Source of the DNA: JANWHF01 sp036276235
GTDB lineage: Bacteria; Planctomycetota; Phycisphaerae; Tepidisphaerales; Tepidisphaeraceae
DNA length: 20,130 bases
Direction of reading: 5' to 3'
Assembly (NCBI GenBank): GCA_036276235.1
Contig: DATBDZ010000004.1
Span: forward strand, 1-20,130
Below, piece by piece: positions 14,072 to 20,130 of the stretch. Every line of letters begins with the position of its first letter. The first letter of the stretch is position 1. The notes beneath the pieces are model-generated. The model was not told where the DNA came from. It saw only the letters and a list, made by a program, of their open reading frames with translations, and made no database searches. A program made the position numbers and the translations under genes.

Positions 14072-15967
14072 TCATGTACGTCCCGAGAGAATCGCCCCAC
14101 ACCGCGCCAGGTGTTCTCGTTGCGATTTGGAGAACTTTGCCTCGCGGAGATCGACCAGATAGAAATCAGTTCCCACGATGTTCGCGCCGCGCAGGTCGGC
14201 TCCGCGTAGGTTGGCTTTGCGGATTTCTTCCGGGGCTTTGTAGTCCTGCTCGTTGAACTCATCGGTGTAGAAGCCGGTTTTGCTTCCTTCGCAGGGGATC
14301 GTGCTGCCGACCAGGCCGCTGCGCGTTGAGCCTAGGTGGAAGGTGGCGTGGGTCAGGTCGCAATCGCGCAGGTCGGCGTTGGGCCAGTCGATTCCGGCCA
14401 GGCCGGCGCCGCGAAGCTTTGCGCCGCGGAAGTTTGCCGACGGCATCGTGGAATCGGTCAGCAGGCAGCGCTGGAAAGTGGCGTTCGTAAAATCGGCGCG
14501 GGCGATTGCCAGATTTTCCAGGTCGCAGTCGTTGAACTTCGCATGGTGGAAATCCGCGCCGTCCCATTGCGCTTGCGCGAGGCGGAGGTGATTGAGCTCC
14601 GCGCCGGCGAGTTTCGCGCCGCGCAGGTCGGCTTCGTCCAGCTCGCAGCGATCCAGCAGCGCTGCCCGCAAATCGGCGCCGCGCAGGTTGGCCTTGCGGA
14701 GGATTGCCTGACTAAAAATTGAATCAAGAAGGCAGGCGTCATGAAGATCCGCTTCTTCCAAATCGGCATTCAGAAACTTGCACCGCGGTGCAAACACCTT
14801 TCGCAAATCAGCGCTGCGCAGGGTGGCGCGGGCAAACGCCGCGTCGTAGAGGTTGGAACCCACCAGCCGCGCGCCTGCCAGATTCGCGGCAGTAAGATTG
14901 GCACGTTCGAGATTCGCTCCTTCCAGATCCGCACTGGTCAGGTCAGTGCTGGGAAGTTGTGCGGAAGCCAACCGAACGCCGTGCCACCGCGCGTTGGCCA
15001 GATATGCGTTTCCAAGGTGGTACACGATTTTTTCTGACGGCCTCCAATCGCTGTGCATCATCACCAGCAGGCTTGCCGCTGTCGCTGGCAGACGGATGTC
15101 CCAGGAGTCGGCCAGCGCGCGCAGACGGATGTCTGCCGCCGGATGACCGGCAGCTCGCGCGGATACTTGTTCCAGGAGTTCGCGTGGAAACCGCCGCGCG
15201 ATCGCTTCGTCGATCTGCGCACTATCGTCGCAAATGAGCTGCCGTGCGATGCCTGCGGCGGCCAGCGGAATCTGCACCGCTCGATGTCGCAGCAGACGAG
15301 AAACCCGGGAAGGCGGAAGCACCTCATCCGGCCGCGTCGTCAGATTAAAAAGAAGATGTTGTACGCATTTGCGCGCCGCTTCCTCGTAGTCGTCGGGCCG
15401 GGGCAATTCCATCCCGAGTTGCCAGGTGAGCGCGGCGGAGACGTCGGCGATCGAATCGTCCGCTGCCATTACATCCAGCACGATGCTCCACAACTCCGGC
15501 AGGCCGGCGAGCGCGCCAGCGCGGGCCTGTTCTCCCACGCGCGCGAGCACCGAAGCGCAGCGGCCGCGATGCGTGGCGATCAGGTATTCGATCAGATCGT
15601 CCAGCGTCCAAGGCGCCATCTCGAACGAGGTCAGTATTCCTGACTCGATGGGACGATTGGAGGTGAATACCAGAAGCTCGCCGGGCGGCGGATCGAGTTG
15701 CTGGTCTTGTTGGCAATCATGCATCGTGAGCGGCGCATCGGCGGGAAGGATGGCCGCAAGGTGCTCGAGTGCCGCGCTTTTCCCCGAGCCGGGCGGGCCA
15801 CAAAGATTGACCGCGCCGCGGACGTCCGCCCTGAGCATTCCGCGGATGTGGGTTTCGAGCGGAAGCGCTGACTCAGCGCCCGTTCTCCACACGCGCGGCA
15901 CAACCGCCGCGCGCCGCGGGAGTGTTCCCGCGGGGAATGGCTGCCCATCCTGGCCGAGCCAACGCAT
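14072..15967 (-). CDS. P-loop NTPase fused to pentapeptide-repeat domain
   Basis: A 631-residue protein. Residues 57-64 are a Walker A motif (GPPGSGKS). ELLVFTSNRP, about 45 residues on, looks like a sensor-type strand of an AAA/STAND-like NTPase. A helical region follows to about residue 320. From roughly 325 to 620 the protein is pentapeptide repeats of the A(D/N)Lxx type (ADLEGANLERANLTAANLAG, and many more), which fold as a right-handed quadrilateral beta-helix. The C-terminal part with GFYTDEFNEQDYK and RKANLRGADLRGAN resembles planctomycete pentapeptide proteins. No membrane span. Start ATG 15967. A perfect TATAAT lies nine bases upstream. Function unknown; the nucleotide-dependent switch is inference from the motif. 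Confidence 0.85.
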   Translation of the reverse strand: MRWLGQDGQPFPAGTLPRRAAVVPRVWRTGAESALPLETHIRGMLRADVRGAVNLCGPPGSGKSAALEHLAAILPADAPLTMHDCQQDQQLDPPPGELLVFTSNRPIESGILTSFEMAPWTLDDLIEYLIATHRGRCASVLARVGEQARAGALAGLPELWSIVLDVMAADDSIADVSAALTWQLGMELPRPDDYEEAARKCVQHLLFNLTTRPDEVLPPSRVSRLLRHRAVQIPLAAAGIARQLICDDSAQIDEAIARRFPRELLEQVSARAAGHPAADIRLRALADSWDIRLPATAASLLVMMHSDWRPSEKIVYHLGNAYLANARWHGVRLASAQLPSTDLTSADLEGANLERANLTAANLAGARLVGSNLYDAAFARATLRSADLRKVFAPRCKFLNADLEEADLHDACLLDSIFSQAILRKANLRGADLRAALLDRCELDEADLRGAKLAGAELNHLRLAQAQWDGADFHHAKFNDCDLENLAIARADFTNATFQRCLLTDSTMPSANFRGAKLRGAGLAGIDWPNADLRDCDLTHATFHLGSTRSGLVGSTIPCEGSKTGFYTDEFNEQDYKAPEEIRKANLRGADLRGANIVGTDFYLVDLREAKFSKSQREHLARCGAILSGRT

Positions 15968-15975
15968 GATGAAAC

Positions 15976-15981
15976 ATTATA
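15976..15981 (-). promoter_or_regulatory. TATAAT -10 box for the NTPase-pentapeptide gene
   Basis: On the minus strand a perfect TATAAT ends nine bases before the ATG at 15967. With usual spacing, transcription would begin within about two bases of the start codon, predicting a leaderless message. No good -35 hexamer is visible 16-18 bases further up, so this is tentative. Confidence 0.4.
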
Positions 15982-16122
15982 CGCACCGGCCACAGCCGAC
16001 TGACGCATTCTTTGCAAAAGTTCGGTTTTTTAATTGCATCGCGGCCGCACGGCGCTAAGAATGAAAAGTGGGACGACGGGCAGCCATTCGTATTTGGGAA
16101 CTTTGCTTTCCCGGAGGCTGAT

Positions 16123-16329
16123 ATGAAAGACCCCTCCATCAATGACAGCGTGCGGCTCATTCAAGATGTGCCTCGGCATCTGCTCCACAAGGACCAGGTT
16201 GGGATCGTGTGCAGCATCTGGCACGCGCCCGAATGCTTCGAAGTGGAATTCCGCCGGCCGGACGAAGACGAAAATGTCAGGGTCCTGCTGAGCCCGGAAC
16301 AATTTCGGGTCGAGAGCTACTGGCGATAG
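16123..16329 (+). CDS. DUF4926-like small protein
   Basis: A 68-residue protein. The pattern NDSVRLIQDVPRHLLHKDQV, then GIVCSIWHAPECFEVEF and a closing LLSPEQFRV, fits DUF4926, a small all-beta family often found next to accessory or toxin-antitoxin-like genes. CGGAGG at 16112-16117 is ideally spaced from ATG 16123, which decides the start over the longer frame from 16012. No partner of the usual kind is adjacent. A receiver-domain gene follows. Confidence 0.75.
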   Translation: MKDPSINDSVRLIQDVPRHLLHKDQVGIVCSIWHAPECFEVEFRRPDEDENVRVLLSPEQFRVESYWR

Positions 16330-16399
16330 AGACCCTCCCCGAATGGCAGTGAGCATGTGGCCGGTTTGTGGCTATGAATCCGACGGCTCACGTGGCAAA

Positions 16400-16798
16400 A
16401 TGCGCAATATGGAAGGAGCCGCAACCGGCAAGCCTCTGGGCCTCAGCGTGTTACTCGTCGAGGATCACGTCGATAGCGCCCGCGCGTTGGCGCGGCTCCT
16501 CCAATCAATGGGGCATCAAGTCCAAACCGCACACACGCTCGGCGACGCGAACAAACTCGCGACTAACGGCCAGTACCAACTGTTAATAAGCGACCTGAAG
16601 CTGCCGGACGGCAGCGGGCTGGACCTTATCAAAAAGATGCGGGCTTCCACGCCGACCCTCAAGGCGATCGCCATCAGCGGGTTTAGCCATGCGACTGATC
16701 TTCAGGCGTGCAAAGACGCCGGCTTCGATACGCATGTCACCAAGCCCGTCGATTTCATCCAGTTTCGCGCTGTAGTGGAGACGACACTTCGCTCTTAG
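16400..16798 (+). CDS. stand-alone response-regulator receiver domain
   Basis: A 132-residue CheY-like protein with no output domain. Landmarks counted from ATG 16400: acidic pocket E21/D22 in LLVEDH, phospho-acceptor D65 in LLISDLKLPDGSG, S93 in AISGF (the Thr/Ser switch), and K115 in VTKPVD. It has the complete set for phosphorylation. The start could also be 16409 or 16343; none has a strong ribosome site. No histidine kinase is adjacent, so its partner is elsewhere. It ends six bases from the stop of the convergent phosphate transporter gene. Confidence 0.88.
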   Translation: MRNMEGAATGKPLGLSVLLVEDHVDSARALARLLQSMGHQVQTAHTLGDANKLATNGQYQLLISDLKLPDGSGLDLIKKMRASTPTLKAIAISGFSHATDLQACKDAGFDTHVTKPVDFIQFRAVVETTLRS

Positions 16799-16804
16799 CC
16801 CTCC

Positions 16805-17935
16805 TCAGTGACTTGTCGCAACGGCGATTCCGTGGATCACCAGATACGCGATGCCGGCGACGAACGCCGAGCAGGGAAGGGTGAGAATCCACGCGGTGAT
16901 AATCCGCTGGCCCCAGATCCATCGTACCGACCGCACGCCACGAGTTGTACCGACGCCGAGGATTGACCCGGTGATAGCGTGGGTCGTGGAGATGGGAACA
17001 CCGCCGAAAGTGGCCGCGAAGATTGTCGTCGCGGCGGCTAGCTCGGCGCAGAATCCGCCGACCGGCGTCAAGCGCGTGATACCGGACCCCATCGTCTTCA
17101 CGATGCGCCAGCCACCTGCCATAGTCCCGAGAGCGATTGCTGCCTGGCAAGCAAGGATGATCCAAAGTGCGATCTCGTGTTCATGCCAGAGGATGCGATG
17201 CTTTGAAGTGGCGTACTGTCCTCGGCCGGCTGCGATCAACATCGCAACGATGATTCCCATTGTCTTTTGCGCGTCATTACCGCCGTGCCCGAGGCTATAA
17301 ACGCCGGCGGAAAAAAGCTGGAGCCGTCGAAACAGCCCATCGACGCGCATGGGCGTGGAACGCCGAAAAATCCAGGACACGGCGATCATGTTCAATCCGC
17401 CCAGCAGAAATCCAACCAGCGGCGATAGAATCAGCCAAAGTAAAACCGGCTTCCATCCCTCTGGTTTGATCACGGTAAATCCAACCTTTGCAATCGCCGC
17501 GCCGGCGTAACCGCTGATCAGCGCGTGAGATGAGCTCGTCGGGAGGGCAAGCAGCCAGGTGATGATGTTCCAGATAATCGCGCCCGTCAGGCCCGCCAGC
17601 ACGACGTTTACATCACCGGCGAGCTGCGTCGTATCGAGCAGCTTTCCGCTGATCGTGCCGGCGACCTTTGTTCCGAAGAAAAATGCAGCGGCGAAATTGA
17701 ATATCGCCGCCCACACGACCGCCTGACTCGGCGAAAGGACACGCGTCGAGACGACGGTTGCAATCGAATTGGCAGCGTCGTGAAAGCCATTAAGAAAATC
17801 AAAAAACAGCGCGACGATGATGATAAAAATCACCAGCGATAGCGCCGCTTGCGGAGCAGGAGCGGTTGCGGCGCCGAGAATTACAGGTAACGCAAAATTC
17901 ATTTGGCAAAAATTGGTTAGAGCCCTTTCGATCAC
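16805..17935 (-). CDS. pit: PiT-family inorganic phosphate transporter
   Basis: A polytopic membrane permease moving inorganic phosphate, usually with a cation. Both family signatures are present: GFHDAANSIATVVSTRVLSP near the N-terminus and GHGGNDAQKTMGIIVA in the second half, reflecting its internal duplication. PTSSSHALISG and PISTTHAITGS form the second repeated pair. The start is GTG 17935 with GAGGG nearby. ATG 17902 is a possible alternative but has no ribosome site. It lies 32 bases after the DUF47 gene on the same strand, the usual pairing. The 376-residue length is at the short end, as for the bacterial and archaeal type. Confidence 0.94.
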   Translation of the reverse strand: MIERALTNFCQMNFALPVILGAATAPAPQAALSLVIFIIIVALFFDFLNGFHDAANSIATVVSTRVLSPSQAVVWAAIFNFAAAFFFGTKVAGTISGKLLDTTQLAGDVNVVLAGLTGAIIWNIITWLLALPTSSSHALISGYAGAAIAKVGFTVIKPEGWKPVLLWLILSPLVGFLLGGLNMIAVSWIFRRSTPMRVDGLFRRLQLFSAGVYSLGHGGNDAQKTMGIIVAMLIAAGRGQYATSKHRILWHEHEIALWIILACQAAIALGTMAGGWRIVKTMGSGITRLTPVGGFCAELAAATTIFAATFGGVPISTTHAITGSILGVGTTRGVRSVRWIWGQRIITAWILTLPCSAFVAGIAYLVIHGIAVATSH

Positions 17936-17967
17936 CTGCCCTCAGCAAGCGACCTCGCGCGCCCGTG

Positions 17968-18591
17968 TCACCCATTTTTCAAAACAATCCGTTCAAGCGT
18001 GTTACACACATCTTCACATCCATCAATCGAATCTTCGATGAGGTCGTAGAGCTCCTTCCACTTGAGGACTTCCAGCGCTTCGATGCTGCCGTCGAAGAGG
18101 CGCGACATGGCGGCGTGATGGTTGTCGTCGCCGACGCTTTCCATGTGATGCACCTGGATCAATTGCTCGCTCAGCTCCGAAAGCTTGCGGCTCTGTCGCA
18201 GCTTGCGCACCGCCTGATCCACCATCTGGGTCGCATCCACCAGGACCTGCGTCTGCTTCAAGAACGTCGGCTCCATCGCTTTGATATGAAACAAGGGAAA
18301 TCGTTTGGCCAGGGCATCGACGCCGTCGATGATGTCATCGAGCTCGCCAACCAGCGTGTGAATGTCTTCGCGATCGAACGGCGTAATGAAGGTGCGATCG
18401 AGCCGATCGAGCGCCTGATGGGCAAGCTGGTCGGCGGCGTGCTCCTCCTCGCGAATACGCTGGATGGAAGCGGTGATGTCGGGAAAGGCCTGGGCAAGCC
18501 CCTGAAGGTGCCGCGCCACTTGCACGGCATGTCCCGACATCCCCTCAAAGAGGTCGAAAAACACCGTATCCCTTGGAAGCAGATTGAACAT
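17968..18591 (-). CDS. DUF47/PhoU-like accessory protein of the PiT transporter
   Basis: A 207-residue all-helical cytoplasmic protein of the DUF47 family, a relative of PhoU thought to regulate the adjacent PiT permease. The paired acidic metal-binding motifs of the family are visible: ELDDIIDGVDAL in the first half and LIEDSIDGCEDV near the C-terminus. IREEEHAADQLAHQAL and HMESVGDDNHHAAM are also typical. It is upstream of the pit gene in the same operon, the commonest arrangement for this pair. Start ATG 18591. Confidence 0.92.
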   Translation of the reverse strand: MFNLLPRDTVFFDLFEGMSGHAVQVARHLQGLAQAFPDITASIQRIREEEHAADQLAHQALDRLDRTFITPFDREDIHTLVGELDDIIDGVDALAKRFPLFHIKAMEPTFLKQTQVLVDATQMVDQAVRKLRQSRKLSELSEQLIQVHHMESVGDDNHHAAMSRLFDGSIEALEVLKWKELYDLIEDSIDGCEDVCNTLERIVLKNG

Positions 18592-18979
18592 TCGGCTAAG
18601 ACTCCATTAACGTTTGATGAAGAGGCGGGATTGTAGGGTCCGCTGGCTTGATGACGCAAGCCGTGCGGTGACTGTGATAATCGGGCGCCATCTTCGGGCT
18701 TGAATTCCGAAGTCCGAATTCCCGAAATCCGAATCAAATCCGAAGTCCGAATGACGAAATCCGAAACCACTAAGGACACCAAAGGAGCACCAAGGGCCAC
18801 GAAGAAGAAACATCTGGGTTTCCTTCGTGGTTCTTCGTGCTCCCTTCGCGCACTTCGTGGTTTTCTTCGCTTCGGAATTTGGTCATTCGGATTTGATTCG
18901 GATTTCGGGGATTCGGGTTTCGGAATTCCGCAGTCGGGATTTCCTCGCTCCTTCCTCGTAGAATGCCGCTCGACCGCAC
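18592..18979. other. divergent intergenic region between the DUF47 and cation-efflux genes
   Basis: About 388 bases without a gene. More than half is the repeat island 18702-18928. The remainder must hold the promoters for the phosphate operon (minus) and the cation-efflux gene (plus), which I could not identify confidently. Confidence 0.6.
18702..18928. repeat. nested inverted repeat: outer CCGAANN heptamers, inner ten-base units
   Basis: The outer arms begin GAATTCCG (18702) and end CGGAATTC (18928). Both are built of seven-base CCGAANN units and share a 23-base perfectly complementary core. The left arm has one extra seven-base unit compared with the right. Inside, a second inverted pair (about 18772-18810 and 18819-18872) is built of roughly ten-base units resembling CTTCGTGGTT, again differing by about one unit. 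The whole could fold into one long hairpin of over 200 bases. Confidence 0.82.
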
Positions 18980-19969
18980 ATGCGCAGCCTGCTTCGCCAT
19001 GTTCCGACGATCGAGTCCCGGGCGGCGATTGCGTCGCTGGTGGCGGCGGTTGCGCTCACGGGTTTGAAGTTTGCCGCTTATTTTGCGACCAATTCGTCGG
19101 CGATCTTTTCCGACGCCGTCGAGTCGATCGTGAACGTGGCGGCGTCTGCGTTTGCGATTTACTCGCTGTATCTGGCCCACCAGCCCGCCGACGCCGACCA
19201 TCCTTATGGGCATGGCAAGGTGGAGTTCATCTCGGCGGCGGTCGAGGGCGGAATGGTGCTGGCGGCGGCGCTGGTGGCGGTTGTCAAAACCGTCGACCAA
19301 TTCATTCATAACGTCGATCTGCATATTGAGAAACTCAGCCTGGGATTGGTGTTGCTCGGCATCGCACTGGCCGTGAACGGGTTGCTCGGCGCGATCCTGG
19401 AGCGGATTGGGCGGCGACAGGATTCGGCGACGCTGATCGCCGACGGGCGGCACTTGCTCAGCGACGCCATCACCAGCCTGGCCGCGGCATTGGGCATTCT
19501 TGTTGTACATTTCACCGGCTGGAAATACGCCGACCCGTTGGCGGCAATCGCGGTTGCGATTTACATCGCGGTCATGGGCGTCAAGCTCGTGCGCGATGCC
19601 GTCGCGGGACTGATGGATCGGCAGGATGTGTCGGATCAGATTCTTTTGCGCTCGATTCTTGATGCGCACGTCGGAGGGCGCGAGCCGCGCATTTGCAGCT
19701 ACCACAAGCTAAGGCATCGCCATAACGGGCGATATCACTGGGTGGATTTTCACATCATGGTCCCCGCCGACTGGGACGTACGCCGAGGGCATCAGGTCGC
19801 CAGCACGATCGAGTATGAGATCGAGCAGGCACTAGGCGTCGGCAACGCGACAGCCCATGTAGAGCCATGTCCCGATCCAACTTGTGCCGCCTGCAATGCG
19901 GAAGAGGGTTCGGGGTTTGGGGTCCGGGAAAAGGGTTCAGGGTTCGGGGTTCACGGTTCAGGAAACTGA
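18980..19969 (+). CDS. cation diffusion facilitator family metal transporter
   Basis: A proton-coupled efflux pump for a divalent metal, with about six spans and a cytoplasmic C-terminal domain. Visible family features are SDAVESIVN at 44-52, the loop motif DADHPYGHGKVE at 71-82 and ADGRHLLSDAITS in the fifth span with H-x-x-x-D. The first half-site appears as E48/N52 where many zinc transporters have D/H and D, so metal choice is uncertain; iron or manganese are possible. The last 22 or so residues (EEGSGFGVREKGSGFGVHG) are translated from the GGGTTCN repeat and are not part of the domain. Start ATG 18980. Confidence 0.9.
   Translation: MRSLLRHVPTIESRAAIASLVAAVALTGLKFAAYFATNSSAIFSDAVESIVNVAASAFAIYSLYLAHQPADADHPYGHGKVEFISAAVEGGMVLAAALVAVVKTVDQFIHNVDLHIEKLSLGLVLLGIALAVNGLLGAILERIGRRQDSATLIADGRHLLSDAITSLAAALGILVVHFTGWKYADPLAAIAVAIYIAVMGVKLVRDAVAGLMDRQDVSDQILLRSILDAHVGGREPRICSYHKLRHRHNGRYHWVDFHIMVPADWDVRRGHQVASTIEYEIEQALGVGNATAHVEPCPDPTCAACNAEEGSGFGVREKGSGFGVHGSGN
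19906..19961. repeat. GGGTTCN heptamer tandem repeat inside the CDF gene 3' end
   Basis: Three heptamers (GGGTTCG, GGGTTTG, GGGTCCG), a six-base interruption, then four more (GGGTTCA, GGGTTCG, GGGTTCA, CGGTTCA). The array is read through in frame and ends just before the TGA at 19967-19969, so it supplies the last codons of the transporter. No inverted partner is seen. Confidence 0.85.
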
Positions 19970-20130
19970 AAGTCGCCGCGTAGCGGTCGGACCAGAGGTC
20001 CACCTCTTGTCGCGCTCCTTCGTCCTTTTGTCTCTACGTCCCTTCGTCCCTAAGGTGCCGCGCACGGTTAACCTATCCAAATTCATCGGTTCATTGGGTG
20101 CCATGTCCCACGCTTGCGTGGGCATGTCGT
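19970..20130. other. non-coding tail with short palindromes and degenerate tandem repeat
   Basis: After the transporter stop there is a tight palindrome AGAGGT-CC-ACCTCT (19994-20007), overlapping GGACC-AGA-GGTCC. A degenerate repeat of CGTCCYTT-like words follows at about 20015-20055. No gene is visible. The first palindrome could contribute to transcription termination but lacks a T-run immediately after it. Confidence 0.45.
20102..20126. repeat. REP-like hairpin at the window edge
   Basis: CATG, then CCCACGC-TT-GCGTGGG, then CATG: a seven-base perfect stem flanked by a four-base complementary pair with one unpaired T. It looks like another dispersed palindromic element. Its right flank is cut by the window, so a partner copy may lie beyond. 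Confidence 0.6.

Noticed and set aside
18770..19705. 311-residue open frame on the minus strand
   Set aside because: Antisense to the cation-efflux gene, very rich in Arg, His and Gln, and it starts in a repeat island.
1..20130. tRNA, rRNA, riboswitch, transposase or prophage genes
   Set aside because: I looked through the intergenic spaces on both strands and saw no cloverleaf, conserved rRNA segment, riboswitch core or recognisable mobile-element protein. A covariance-model search could still find small RNAs.

Overview
The window is about 60% GC, densely coded and carries genes on both strands. Gene content and style suggest a soil or freshwater Planctomycetota bacterium, perhaps of the Phycisphaerae. 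The pointers are a zinc-ribbon/proline-rich/beta-propeller membrane protein, a TatC with a long extracytoplasmic insert, a pentapeptide-repeat protein with a planctomycete-like C-terminus, and abundant short tandem repeats between genes. This placement is an inference; there is no rRNA or other phylogenetic marker here.

Layout. 1-3384 (minus strand): citrate synthase (cut by the window edge), inorganic pyrophosphatase, TatC, and a PilZ-domain protein. tatC and ppa are close enough to be co-transcribed. 3647-7260 (plus): a 692-residue zinc-ribbon/propeller membrane protein, a glyoxalase-fold protein broken by a one-base frameshift, and an ankyrin-repeat protein. 7281-8501: a TetR regulator divergent from a YdhR-like small monooxygenase-fold protein. 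Their shared intergenic region holds an operator-like palindrome, a REP/BIME-like double hairpin and a second palindrome. 8635-10360: an ECF-type sigma factor, a single-span membrane protein (candidate anti-sigma factor) and a secreted protein, apparently one operon. 10456-11301: a rhomboid protease.

11364-14063 is an accessory-looking stretch of small genes. It has a DUF2262-like protein, a gene broken by two frameshifts, two unrecognised small proteins, a truncated antisense ORF and a SUKH (SMI1/KNR4) protein. These resemble immunity-type proteins of polymorphic toxin systems, but no toxin is visible. 14072-15967 (minus) encodes a P-loop NTPase fused to a long pentapeptide-repeat domain. 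16123-16798: a DUF4926-like protein and a stand-alone receiver domain. 16805-18591 (minus): a PiT phosphate transporter and its DUF47/PhoU-like partner, a standard phosphate uptake pair. 18980-19969: a cation diffusion facilitator with a tail encoded by tandem repeats.

The most unusual signal is not a gene. Five separate repeat islands (1201-1285, 2941-3032, 3534-3614, 18702-18928, 19906-19961) are built from different seven-base words repeated in tandem. Four of them form inverted pairs, so each would fold as a long imperfect hairpin. They resemble the heptameric STRR repeats known in cyanobacteria. I found no CRISPR array, tRNA, rRNA, transposase or phage gene, and no complete new defence system that I can demonstrate.
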